From Lingula anatina (Eukaryota; Brachiopoda; Lingulata; Lingulida; Lingulidae), in NCBI RefSeq assembly GCF_001039355.2, contig NW_019773614.1, forward strand, positions 658,230 to 697,313: a stretch of DNA of 39,084 bases. The letters are read 5' to 3'. The notes under the pieces were generated by a model that searched no databases, was not told the DNA's origin, and saw nothing but the letters and a program-made list of their open reading frames with translations. Position numbers and translations under genes: made by a program. Below are positions 11,542-22,648 of this stretch, in pieces; positions within the stretch are counted from its first letter, which is position 1, and every line of letters starts with the position of its first letter.

Positions 11542-11630
11542 TAATATTCATTACATTTCATAGTTAATAACGTTAACGCTGATGTTTTATTTTCCTTTTC
11601 CATAAGTATATTTCTATGATCATGTTATAA

Positions 11631-11636
11631 AATAAA
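11631..11636 (+). terminator. Polyadenylation signal of RFT1
   Basis: A canonical AATAAA lies 90 nt after the RFT1 stop codon (TAG at 11539-11541) in AT-rich DNA. It is the first such hexamer after the stop and fits a short 3' UTR. Confidence 0.7.
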
Positions 11637-11641
11637 AGCTA

Positions 11642-14600
11642 ATCAGTAAGAAAACCTATAGTGTCTATGTTGTATAATACGTAAACGATACAATTCACAA
11701 TTAAAGGGATAATAACTCTTCATATGATATCTATATTTCACAATAAAAACATTGTGAACAACTCATAGAAATATAATATATTCTGTTTTACCACAAAACG
11801 GCAGTTATAGCTATTATTCTGATATCTGAGCTTGTCTTCAGATCACTTGACCTCTATTGATGGCTGTACTCAGTTATAATCTCTTAAGAGATTAAAAAAA
11901 AAAACCAAACTTTTTAGAAAAAAATCAGGGACTAACTTTGAATGTAAAAATGGATTCATTAACCATTGGTAAGTATGGGAAAATTGTTGTTTACTCCAGG
12001 AAAATTCATTTTTTGGCCAAAACGAAGTGTTATTATCCCTTAAATGTGTAAAGCCTGCCACACACTAGCGTATAAAGAGACGCGTATATAGGTATCGTAT
12101 GTGAAATAGATAAAATGTGCAAATTTGAGACACTCTCCCGACCTATAAGAACAAGTATATAAGCAGCGTGTGAAATTATTTTGGAAAAAATTGTTCAAAA
12201 CATCTTATATATCGCTCCGTGCATGCGAAAGATATAGTGAGATGTTCTTGCGCGTTACAGTCAACGCAACGAATAAATTCGTAGACCATCAACTCATTAG
12301 TGCTGCAGCTTGGTGGTTCTATGGGGCCTACCATTACAAATAGTCCAGACCGGGGCTGGCCTACTGGGTTCACTTGGGGGCCTCCGCTCCTACCCGAGGT
12401 TCTTCAAGGATGACATTTCCCTCTGCTACGGTGCCTTAATCGTTTCCTTTCTTTCTTGGTCTTCTTTTGATCTGTTTTCCTCCTTCTCTCTTCTTCCTTT
12501 ACGGCACTGACGGTAGCATGCTGAAATTCATTGTGCATGAACAAGGTCAGTAACGGTTATTTTTCTCATAAAGTCCGATTATAAAAAGGCAACATGAAGT
12601 GTTAACAAATTTATTTAAGGACACAAGTTGTGTCAGCCTAATAGCGCTCGTAGCGTTCTCTAGCGGCAGTTAACAGAGCACAGAAAACACCCACAGCGTT
12701 GCCGAACATTCAAGCTATTTTTTATGAGATCTTGGAATACTACAACTTTGCGTGTTTTTCCTGAAAGTGGATGTTTTGAAAATGATTTCAATTCTCCAAA
12801 AATAAGGAACACAAACAATGTAAGAGATGAGACAAGCTACAATACTTACAGTAGTAGGCCTGTAGAAAGAGGGACGTGACGATGGATGCATCTACCCGTA
12901 ACCAGTATGAAAATGTTAGAAATCGAGATGGGACACTGACAGTAACATATGCAGACGAGAGCGGGCGGTAGACGACTTTAAAACCTGCTTAATAAACGTA
13001 AGTTCATTAATATTTTTATCAAATTTGGGAGCAACGAACTTTCAAAGGCTAACACTTCAATTGTATGAGGTGATAGCGTGCCTAGCAGACGCTTGAAACT
13101 TACGCTGCATGCTGGGTAAAAAGGGAAAACTTCCGGTTTTGTTCCGTAATACGGCAGTGATAATAGGCCTACGTACGAGGTCGGAGACGATGCTTATGCT
13201 AAAACTGGATGCAACTGATTTGAGAATTTTATCAAAGGCTGAAATATTACAAAAAACATCATAAAACTAAAAATAATGACCATCGCTAAAAGACGTAAAT
13301 ATTTTACAATTTAAAAAACGACACTGCGAAAGTAGGTCCTAAACATTTCAGACATTTTATGAGACGTACGTAAGACAGGCCCATATGCTTCCTGACAAGC
13401 GGTCGATTTTCTCTTTCAGTAAAAATAAGCTAGATCGATTGGAGAAAGTGAGATGTTGCTGCGAGCGACAGTAACGAAGGTTTAAAATTAGGCCTATGTC
13501 CCTAAAGCCCGTTTACGGTGTTCTGTGTGAGAACGGATAAATCTAGATAGGCCTATTATTTTTAGTGATTTAAATTGCTAGACATCTTAGTAAAGTAAAC
13601 AAAGTAAAGTAAAGTAAAGTAAAGTAAAGTAAAGTAAAGTTCCACACGGACAAACAAGTATTCCGCTCGCTTACTTTTAATAAAATTTTAAAAAATATTA
13701 AATGGATATTTCTGTGTGAGAACGGATAAATCTATTAACTGTTATATTTCTATATATTGAAAATGAGGGTCGATGTCGACAAAATTAATTATGAACGGTC
13801 GCTATGAATAAGGGGTTTAGGGATGATGGTTTTACATGTATGGTGGAGGGTTATGAGGAGGGGGGATAAGAGATGCCAGTGCCCGCGGGGCTAAAGATAA
13901 CAACAGGCAAGGGCGGATGTCAAATTTAGAAAAATAGAGAAAAAAGAAAGATACGTGTAATTATGGGGTATAGGCCCTATTGATATCCCACCACTAACCC
14001 CGATACCCCAAAGGCAGTGTGGTACCAGTTTGCTGGAGTAAGAATTAATTCTACTGTAACACCCACCAGGCGTCTCCTTTGTACGGGGAGGTCAAATGGC
14101 GCCATTTGCAACTAAAAAAAGTCGCTGTTTAATCATGCACTACCATATTGAAGCATATTAGTGTTAGATATGTAGACGTGGATTCCTTTCCATAGGGTCT
14201 GTTTTCAGCAGTTAGCTAGGTCTCTAATCCACCGGATAAGCACGAGAGTCACATTGATATACCTGCGTATCAATTCAGCATTCTTTAAGGAATATATTGG
14301 GGTTCAAACATGTGATTACTGCATTGATGATAGGCCTACATCTGTCAAGAAACAGGATTTAAACACATTTTAGTCATCGCATTTTAAGTGCCATTTTATT
14401 TATTTAGCGTTAGCCCATAAGTAGCATATAAAATGTTAAGGTTTTGGCCCGTCTTAGCTGTTATGCACATCGGTGGAGATAGCGTTTTACTTTTTTGACT
14501 AGAGCACGCGCTTATAGTTAGTTATGTTCTGATCATTAAAAGTCACTAATTCCCGCAATGAGGTAAGACTTTATGAATCATTTAGTAATTTAAACAGTTA

Positions 14601-14753
14601 ATAGGAACTTTATAAGTTGTAATTGTAACATAATTTAAGGATAATTTCTTAATTTGATGTATTTTGTTCATTTCAGTTTCTACGTGACAATTTCAATGAC
14701 AAGCAAATAAAATAGATGTGAAAAAGACTAAAGAAGTTTGCTTATTCGTAACA
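11642..14753. other. Intergenic DNA between RFT1 and the sequence gap, no gene seen
   Basis: No open frame here has splice signals, codon character or a recognisable family. It holds an AAAGT pentanucleotide array (13601-13640), a 25-bp direct repeat (13521-13545 and 13710-13734), four copies of TAGGCCTA (13164, 13489, 13548, 14331), and scattered degenerate segments that may be transposon remains. A similar phrase with GTGAGATGTT followed by GCG and ACAGT is found near 12238 and 13449, hinting at two decayed copies of one repeat. Confidence 0.6.
13601..13640 (+). repeat. (AAAGT)8 pentanucleotide microsatellite
   Basis: Eight perfect AAAGT units, preceded by imperfect ones from about 13591. 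Confidence 0.95.
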
Positions 14754-14965
14754 NNNNNNNNNNNNNNNNNNNNNNNNNNNNNNNNNNNNNNNNNNNNNNN
14801 NNNNNNNNNNNNNNNNNNNNNNNNNNNNNNNNNNNNNNNNNNNNNNNNNNNNNNNNNNNNNNNNNNNNNNNNNNNNNNNNNNNNNNNNNNNNNNNNNNNN
14901 NNNNNNNNNNNNNNNNNNNNNNNNNNNNNNNNNNNNNNNNNNNNNNNNNNNNNNNNNNNNNNNNN
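14754..14965. other. Assembly gap (212 N)
   Basis: An unbroken run of N. Any open frame crossing it is meaningless. The two flanks need not be separated by the length shown. Confidence 0.99.
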
Positions 14966-15953
14966 TTTTTTAAACTAGTGTCGACAAACTTGATTTATGA
15001 CAAACGCGTTGAAAATAAAAAAGGAACATTGATTATAACGCTTAAGGTGCTTGGCATGTAAGACCAAAAACTCAGGCAAATAAATGTCAATCTCCTAAAA
15101 TGGTGAAAACATGAACGTATAGCACACGATATGAAGAGGACCTTATAGTTATGTTAAAATTTTATAGTGCTTTGAGACCAATTATTTTAGCATTGTTAAA
15201 ATATATCAACATGCATTACTTTGGTGTTTCTTGCGTGATCTATCGAATTACGGTATGAGTCTTACTACAAACGCGAGACCGATCGTCTTCAACCCTTCTA
15301 TTATGTAATCTCGAACCACGGCTGTGACATAGAACAAAATACTCGGCCGTGCTGTATTCGCCGTACGAGCACGTCATGTACATGTACGAATGCGTACCAC
15401 GAGTAAAATATCGCAAGGGCAGCGAAGTAGCCAATCAAATGCCGTGGTTTAAGCCAGATAGAACACTCGTCGCCAAGCTGTACGTGAAATTTACTCGTGC
15501 ATTGTTTCGTCTGCGGCTCGACAATACACTCCTACCATTTCACGCACGGCTCGGCGACTCTCATTGTATCTATCACAGAATACGTCAGTTGCATAAGAGG
15601 GCATTCTATTCCAGCGACCATTGAAGCTTTTATTCCGCATGGACAATACCAGTAGTTGAATACAATACACAATACCAGCTGGGTGTTTAATACTGGGTGA
15701 AGTTTGAAATTGACTGCTGCTGTGAGGACACGGGACCTTAGGTTGGCACGTTGATATCCGGTTTGATCTCCGCGTGGAAAGACGTCTCACTAGGTCTACG
15801 AGGGTTTTTTTTTCAGGTGTGACCCCCCTCTGTTCTATTTGATGTAGGTGTATATACAAGGTGTGCAGGTGATGGAAAACACACGAGTCAACACAGCTTG
15901 AATTGACAGACACATTCTCCAGTGGTAGTGGAGAACTGGACTCACTGTTAATA

Positions 15954-15955
<2 letters not shown>

Positions 15956-16003
<48 letters not shown>

Positions 16004-16153
16004 GAGAAGAATATGTATAGAGCCTACATATGTCTACACGCGCGCGCGCGCGCACACACACACACACAGAGAGTGAGAGAGAGAGAGAGAGAGAGAGACG
16101 GGAAGGGCTGAGCACTCGGAGAGAGAGAAAGGAGAGGTTGGAGAGAGGGAGAG
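15956..16153. repeat. Compound (GT)n, (CG)n(CA)n, (GA)n microsatellite cluster
   Basis: A GT run to about 15999, then about 40 bp of unique sequence. An alternating CG tract passing into CA repeats follows (about 16038-16068), then GA-rich DNA to about 16153. The CG/CA part is an uninterrupted purine-pyrimidine alternation. Confidence 0.92.
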
Positions 16154-17705
16154 AGTTTAACACTCAGACACTTAGGTAAATGCTTTTAGAAAACAGCATG
16201 CCTTAAAATCGATAACTATACCTGTAGATGCCTATAGGGTCTATTTATTGTGCTTTGTGATATATGTATGTATATGCACGCAGTATGAAGGGAGTTAACC
16301 TACGAGACGCTGTGTTTACTGGCTTACAGTGAAGATACATGTATATAGATGCCAGTATATCCTGACCACGATCAGTCTGACATCACGATAGTTACGCCGT
16401 GCTTACTTCACTGACCATGAATTGATGGCGGACAACTATTATATGTACGACAGCGGCGGTCGGTTAACATGTGGGTAACCCTGTATATTTACATGTCCCC
16501 ACACTCACACAGTGCAGGGCGTGCCTCCATCTTATTTTGGTGTTTTACTTTCAGCACATGAAGTCGTTGATGTTACAGGGGAGTGAAGTGGAGCCCCCCT
16601 TTTATATGTTGACAGTCTGACGGTCGGACAATCAGTGGATATGCAGACTAAGGGGACATGGCGCCCAACAAGGTAATCCATGAACGTGGGGGCGTTTTAA
16701 CTGCATAATACTATAAACATGGTGACGGTTGCTGTACAAGAAATAGCAAATCTCCACTTTATACGCTCTACCGTCTGTGAACGTACTTTCGAAATACTGG
16801 AACTGGAATAGGGTGTAGTGAGCGGGTGGGGGTGGGGTGTTAATACCATTGTAGTGAGTGGGTGGGGTGTGTGTGTACCATTGTGTGCATGTATGAGAAC
16901 ATTTTGTTGCTGTAAAGATTGAGTGTATAGTTGTTGCTCTCCATCTGTAGCTAAAGTCATACACGGTCATAATGACCCCCCTTGAGGACTACTGATCCAG
17001 TTTATACTACAAGTAATAACTGAAATGTCTGCACTGTCGGCATATTTGATGGCGTCATGTCCGTGATCGGGTTTCACGTTGAGGAGTGAATGGCTTTTGT
17101 TGATGCAGAATATTGAATTCACATTCCGGAATGACTGCGTTCTGCAGTTTATATAAATTTTGTTTCATTGTAAATCTCGGCAGGATTTATATGTGTAGGT
17201 CCCACTCCACTCGTTGTGGTGGTGTTATCATATTTGACCAGCGTTTTAATCTTTTGTCTTTAACATGATGTGTTTTTGTAATGTTTGAACAGCATATATG
17301 CTGTGTACATGCATATACGCTTGTCAAATATAACATGAGTTTTTTTTTTTACTTAAGTGAGTCAATTTGGCTATAGTCGTGATAGTGGTAGTTTATTTCA
17401 CCGTGTCATTTTTGTTATTGGTACGGTACCTCAGTAGTATGCATATGAAGTGTCATTAAAATAATAACAATGGTAAGGATAACAGTAACGCTACTAAATA
17501 CAATTTGAAACTTAAGTATGTCGCAAAGTTCTAACATCTATGTTTCCCTTCGCTTGCCGGCCTCTATTTAAAATTTACCAAGATTTCTATATTTATTAAA
17601 TTTGAGTTCCAAGTAATTGTATTAGTTTGAACTTCTACCAGTAATATTTTGAAATTTATTACAATGAGTGGAAAAGGGGTGGTGTGTGTGTATGTGTGTG
17701 TATGT

Positions 17706-17730
17706 GGGGGGGGGGAGGGGGGGGGGGGGG
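17706..17730 (+). repeat. Poly-G tract
   Basis: Twenty-five positions that are all G except one A at about 17716, preceded by GT/AT repeats. It could form a G-quadruplex, or be a local sequencing-length uncertainty. Confidence 0.85.
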
Positions 17731-18230
17731 TATAGCGGTGGCAGAGATTTTCCCGTACTGTATCTAAATGATTTCTTTGGTAGAAGTTCACTAAAATGTT
17801 TTTAAAGGTAAGTACTTCGCGAGTAGACATATCAAATCACTGCCACTAAAACGACTAAATTGCTGACCAGATACAAGTATTATAACTTGAAGAAATATCA
17901 CAGGGTTTCGCTCCATCATTCCCCTTCGTTTCATTTTTCATTTCATTTCGAACTGAAAGGCCGGTAAGTAAGTCTACAAAAAATTTCTACCAGAAATTCA
18001 AAGATGCAGATTTGAATTCTTTCCCAGCTGACCGAGTGATTAATTTCGATCAATTTTCGGCAAGTGACTTTAATTTGAGTTGTGTGAGAAACCAGTACCG
18101 GTAATTAGTATGCGTTAGAAGGAATGTTCACCTTTGTCTTCTTGCTTGTTATGTACCTTGAAATAAGTACAGAATCTCCGTTCAAGAGGTACCAGTAGTG
18201 AAGGTGTAGTGGCGTAGTGTTGGAGATATA

Positions 18231-18526
18231 GGAGCATTCACATCGAGAAGAGCCGAGGTCTAGTAAGGCCGCGACCAAAATATGGCGGACCTACATGAAA
18301 GGAAGGCCGCTTAATCCATTAATGGTCTCTCCGCCTCTCACACGGCTCCCCGCTCGTTGTCCCTGCAGGGGCACAGTAATTAAATCTCGGCTCAATTTAA
18401 CCGGTCGAGGGAAGACGCGTGGGGAGCCGCGTGAGAGGTGGTGAGCCCATTACAGGATAATGCAGGTCCGCTATATTTAGGTCGCGGCCTTATTAGACCT
18501 CGGCTCTTCTCAGTGTGGATGCTCCC
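18231..18526. mobile_element. Foldback (MITE-like) element, ~296 bp
   Basis: The left arm begins GGAGCATTCACATCGAGAAG and the right arm is its inverted copy (GGAGCATCCACACTGAGAAG read from the right). The match continues through GAGCCGAGGTCTAGTAAGG, CCGCGACC, the GCGGACCT block and CTCTCACACGGCTCCCC, so nearly 120 nt of each arm pair imperfectly around a ~60-bp centre (about 18357-18414). There is no coding capacity. Possible TA-type flanks are present but no clear target duplication. It lies 0.6 kb upstream of the DUF288 gene exon. Confidence 0.8.
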
Positions 18527-19163
18527 TATCATTACCCGACACAAAGAAATGATCTTATCTCGCAGGTAACTGTCATTCCCTATCTACACATGTAAATAAC
18601 ACAGGAAGTTGGGACAATACTATCACATCGGTTGAAATGTCTCCTTAAATACCCTCTACCAGGGTGGCAGATTTTGTAGGCAGATTTAAAAAAGCTAGAG
18701 AATCGAATATCTGAATATCTTGTGAAAAATCAGTCTGTCGTCCTGGTAGAGGGTACCCTTCAAGTGCCCCTGTTTATACTAGGGTAGAAGATAAAGAAGA
18801 TACGAAAGCGGTAATTGGCATTTGAACCATGATACCTTCGGGTAAACATTCCCATATTGTCTAGTTAAGCTATATTTTGGTTCCTAGGTTTATAATACTG
18901 TACACCGGAACACATCATCCCCACAATGCTCCGGGACTTTATTCAATATTAGCCCCTGTTTTTGAAATGACAGTAATAATTACCTTCCGTATAGATGTTC
19001 TTATCAATTGACTCTACATATTTCCATTACTTCATGAGCATCTATGATTACACATGTACAATGTATTGAAGAATCGGTGAATAACATTTATAAAACTTTT
19101 GCTTTATTTCTACCCCTAATTCACACGCATCCGTGCTTTGTTTCCAGGTGCAGCCTGCGGGAG

Positions 19164-21275
19164 ATGACGGTGGTTTGCCTGGTGGTGTTTGTTAGTGCCT
19201 CACTTTACCTTGCCATTTACTCGGAAAAAAGCTCGCCATTCAAGGTACACGTGTTGCCGTTAATCAAACAGTCAGGCGATGTCGTAAAATGGAGTAACAT
19301 CTCCTTCAAGGAATTGCCGAAGGTCTTCACTTGTGAAAGATGGCTTGTTGCGGATACCGGGAAATATCCCTCCGCTCAACGAATAAAAAATGTCCTTGAT
19401 AAACTACAGGTTCCATGGTGTGCTATTTTTGTGTCAGAAACTTTCACGCGGTCTTATACATTAAAATTCCCACAGGGGAATCAGTACCGCTTGCATATAT
19501 TTGTACCAAACAAACAAAACGGTACAATGTACGTAACAGATGCGGCGAAATACGCCACTATTCTCAAGTACCACGTGAGTAGAAAAACAATTGGCTATTT
19601 AGTAGCTATAGCCAAAGGTGCGAGGATGATTTATGACGACGATGAAGAAATTGGACACGAATGGCTGGCCTCTAGCCCGCCTCTTGATAACAAAGGTGCT
19701 GATATCCCTTTTGTTATACCAGCAGGTAAAGTGAATTTTTGGAACCCTTTTTCATATTTTTACTTCAAAAAAGACGTTTGGCCAAGAGGTTTTCCAGAAG
19801 AGGTGTCGAGACGCCCTGCCTGCAATGCTCCTCCGGTGCCATACGCATTGCGGAATTCAAGCGTATTACTTGTTCACTATCTCATAGATGGGTATGCCGA
19901 TGTGCCGGAAGGAATTCTCAAGTCGCCATTGAAATTCAATAAATCTGTTGGGGGCCCTGTGGAAATACAAGAAGGAACATTTGTGCCATATAGCCAGCAT
20001 TCAACGCTACATATGTATGATGTATTTTGGGGGCTTCTGGTACCCACCACATGCGAGAAGTCGATATGTGATATTATTCGTGGTTATATAACTCAAAGAC
20101 TTCTGTGGGATATCAACGGTAGCATGACGGTCTCACCGCCCTGGACTAAGAGAACGACTCCATCCCGTCGAACATCGGGACAAAACTCTCAGTCTAAGGA
20201 CACAACACTGATCAAACTGACCAATCTTTTACTGGCGTGGTCCAGCAACTCAACGTCAATAGATAAGAGGCTAAAAGAACTGTATCTGTATTTATTCGAC
20301 AAAGGGATCATTTTGAAAGAAGATCTGGCAATATTAGACACTTGGATACAGTTGCTGAAGACAGCTGGGTATGTCTTCCCGCGAGCCCACGTACCAAGCT
20401 GGGCCGAAAGACTGGCGATGCCCAAACCTTGGGACGACGTTAGGTTGTGTGTTCATTTCAATCACATTCCCGGCGAGCAAGCATTTACAACACTGTATCA
20501 AATGTACAGCAGACATTTTAAGGAGATAACATTCACGGGAGAAGGCGCTACTCAGCCGTTTATGGATACAAGCGTTCCTTTCCTGCCGTGCACGGACAAG
20601 GAACAAGAAGGTGGCAAGTTTCTGCACCGCTGTCTTCTAAAACATCTCACCTATGAAGGGTTTGGAAACAAAAATACGTCTTTCCTTTTCGTCAGTGATG
20701 ATACCTTCTTTAATCTTTCATCTTTTTTGTCCTATCGCCGAGACGCCATGTGGATATTGGGTCCCATAGAAACATACGACATAAATATCACGTGGCCAGA
20801 CGGGTGGATGTGGTGGCCGCAAACGTACGGTGGCGCCGCTTTGCGGAAAATCATCGATATTATGCCTGAAGCGTGGAGGGAAGGCTTGGCTCACGTGAAA
20901 AATTGGACCAAAACAGGAAAGCGACTGATATCTAAGTATAACGCAGACACTGTATTCATTCCAAATAACAGATACCGGGCACGAGTTATTGAGGTTTTGA
21001 AGTGGATGACGGGGCCTGACATTCCGCGTTTATTTGCTGAAATTGCCGTGCCATTATTAGTTGACCTAACCACGGAGAAGGCAGATCGATCAGACGTCAT
21101 TCCGATGAAGAACAGTTATCCATGGTCGGATCTCGGTGCAGCGCTTCAGCGGCGGTCGTGCAATTTACTACACCCCTTAAAATTGTCCAAAGATAGTGAT
21201 AGGATTACGTGGCTCTCCATGTTTAAAAGCGTTGAGAACCTTTTACAGACACCCCTTAAGCTGCAAAAGAATTAG
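19164..21275 (+). CDS. DUF288/STELLO-type glycosyltransferase-like membrane protein
   Basis: A 703-codon open exon runs from ATG 19164 to TAG 21273-21275. A good acceptor (TTTGTTTCCAG ending 19147) lies 16 nt before the ATG, suggesting an upstream 5' UTR exon; an in-frame ATG at 19044 is on the intron side and was not chosen. Residues 2-20 are hydrophobic (TVVCLVVFVSASLYLAIYS), consistent with a signal anchor and a Golgi-type type II topology. The N-terminal half matches the STELLO/DUF288 domain (PF03385): FTCERWLVADTGKYPS at 55, RKTIGYLVAIAKGARMIYDD at 140-159, the acidic cluster DDDEE at 158-162, and VWPRG near 205. A second alpha/beta half follows (VRLCVHF at 425, VSDDTFF at 510), again with a double Asp. 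Plant STELLO proteins are Golgi glycosyltransferase-like factors of the cellulose synthase complex; the animal members have no established substrate. An almost complete duplicate lies at 33866-35815. Confidence 0.82.
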   Translation: MTVVCLVVFVSASLYLAIYSEKSSPFKVHVLPLIKQSGDVVKWSNISFKELPKVFTCERWLVADTGKYPSAQRIKNVLDKLQVPWCAIFVSETFTRSYTLKFPQGNQYRLHIFVPNKQNGTMYVTDAAKYATILKYHVSRKTIGYLVAIAKGARMIYDDDEEIGHEWLASSPPLDNKGADIPFVIPAGKVNFWNPFSYFYFKKDVWPRGFPEEVSRRPACNAPPVPYALRNSSVLLVHYLIDGYADVPEGILKSPLKFNKSVGGPVEIQEGTFVPYSQHSTLHMYDVFWGLLVPTTCEKSICDIIRGYITQRLLWDINGSMTVSPPWTKRTTPSRRTSGQNSQSKDTTLIKLTNLLLAWSSNSTSIDKRLKELYLYLFDKGIILKEDLAILDTWIQLLKTAGYVFPRAHVPSWAERLAMPKPWDDVRLCVHFNHIPGEQAFTTLYQMYSRHFKEITFTGEGATQPFMDTSVPFLPCTDKEQEGGKFLHRCLLKHLTYEGFGNKNTSFLFVSDDTFFNLSSFLSYRRDAMWILGPIETYDINITWPDGWMWWPQTYGGAALRKIIDIMPEAWREGLAHVKNWTKTGKRLISKYNADTVFIPNNRYRARVIEVLKWMTGPDIPRLFAEIAVPLLVDLTTEKADRSDVIPMKNSYPWSDLGAALQRRSCNLLHPLKLSKDSDRITWLSMFKSVENLLQTPLKLQKN

Positions 21276-22274
21276 TTTTCAATATGTTTAAATAAATTTG
21301 GCATTATCAAATATAACTTATGTGTTCACTGCCGTTAAATTTTGACTGCTACCTGCTTTGAACCAACTGTAAACATCACATTGCTTTCTCTGCGAATTAA
21401 CTTTTAAGTCAAATAAAATTGGCACAGTTGACCACGAGTGTATGGGCTACAATCAAGTGCCTATATTTTGGTTTAAGTGTTTTTGTTATGGAGTTATGAG
21501 CCCCTTATTATAGATTTTCATTAAACGTATTATTTTGCTTTATCAACGATAAAATCAGAACTAAGACTTTTAAGAAAAATCGCTAACAGAGTTTTAGAGT
21601 GTAAATGGTGTCATTAAATCGGCATTGAAAAACGGTGATCATGGGTGCTTAGGTAAAAGAGAACTTTTAAGAAACCGATTTTTCAGTTTTTACCCCAAAA
21701 TCGGGCGCAGTAGTGGTTCAAATACTATCAGTAGACATAAACACTATGCTGGTGCGCATGCGCAGACGATTAGCACCTGAGGTCATCTGAATATAAATTT
21801 TAACCTGCAAGTTCATGGTGCCATCACACGTAAGTAGCATGCGCTAGCACCATAGTGCTAAATTTGATGTTTGGATATCAACTTTTGACCTTTTATAGTA
21901 CGCATTCATTACTTGATATTTATATTCACCCCTTCTGATACTTTCGACAGGGGAAAGACCTCCATATGAAAAATTTTACAGATGTCTTTTCATCTCGTCT
22001 AAATATTTGTTTTATTTTTCAAAAAGCCACAGTAATATTGTCCCGGGGATGTTTATGTTTATTGTTATTGTTATTGTTATTCTTGTTCTTCTTGTTGTTG
22101 ATTTTGTTGCTAGTTTTAGTAGTATAGTGGTAGTTAGATTAGTGAATGTATAATAATGGTATTGGTAGTATTTTCAACAATTTTTAACAATAAATTGTCT
22201 ATATTTCTTATAAATTTCGATATTTCTTTAAGACTTCGTATAAATTAGGAATTAATTCAAATTTTTCTCTTCTC
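21276..22274 (+). other. 3' flank of DUF288 copy 1, non-coding
   Basis: A polyadenylation signal AATAAA is at 21291-21296, 16 nt after the stop codon, and is conserved in the second copy (35848-35853). The rest is AT-rich DNA shared with the duplicate at 35816-36986. It includes GCGCATGCGCAGACGATTAG and TAAGTAGCATGCGCTAGCAC, conserved in both copies. No gene seen. Confidence 0.75.
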
Positions 22275-22304
22275 AGTAGTAGTAGTAGTAGTAGTAGTAG
22301 TAGC

Positions 22305-22336
<32 letters not shown>

Positions 22337-22364
22337 CAGTAGTAGTAGTAGTAGTAGTAGCAGC

Positions 22365-22399
<35 letters not shown>

Positions 22400-22478
22400 C
22401 AGCAGCAGTAGTAGTAGTAGTAGTAGTAGTAGTAGCAGTAGTAGTAGTAGCAGTAGTAGTAGCAGTAGTAGTAGCAGT

Positions 22479-22516
<38 letters not shown>

Positions 22517-22648
22517 TAGCAGTAGTAGTAGTAGTAGTAGTAGTAGCAGTAGCAGTAGCAGTAGCAGTAGTAGTAGTAGTAGTAGCAGTAGCAGTAGTAG
22601 TAGTAGTAGTAGCAGTAGTAGTAGCAGTAGCAGTAGCAGTAGTAGTAG
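22275..22648 (+). repeat. (AGT/AGC)n trinucleotide microsatellite, 374 bp
   Basis: An array of about 125 trinucleotides, mainly AGT with interspersed AGC. The orthologous site in the duplicate (36987-37012) has only about 26 bp with one G interruption, so this array expanded, or the other contracted, after duplication. Confidence 0.96.

Larger units (their letters stand above)
14966..18230. other. Intergenic DNA upstream of the DUF288 gene, no gene recognised
   Basis: The stretch 15240-15620 is less AT-rich than its surroundings and has open frames on both strands (plus 15349-15624, 91 codons; minus 15491-15913, 140 codons). I recognise no family and see no supporting splice signals, so it may be a repeat remnant. 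A short ATG-containing stretch (ATGGCGCCCAACAAG, about 16658-16672) is followed by a possible donor GTAATC. It would not join the DUF288 exon in frame, so it is not annotated as coding, though a 5' UTR exon for that gene may lie in this interval. Confidence 0.5.

Noticed and set aside
14718-15061. Open frames across the N run
   Set aside because: They consist mostly of undetermined bases.
15948-16163. Ser/Leu- and Thr/His-rich open frame
   Set aside because: Translation of GA and GT microsatellites.
16658-16672. ATGGCGCCCAACAAG followed by GTAATC as a coding first exon of the DUF288 gene
   Set aside because: It ends in phase 0, whereas the acceptor at 19148 needs two extra bases to enter the DUF288 frame.
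19044-19163. Upstream in-frame ATG for the DUF288 protein (adds 40 residues)
   Set aside because: A good polypyrimidine tract and TTTCCAG acceptor end at 19147, so 19044-19147 is most likely intron; the ATG at 19164 directly precedes the membrane anchor.
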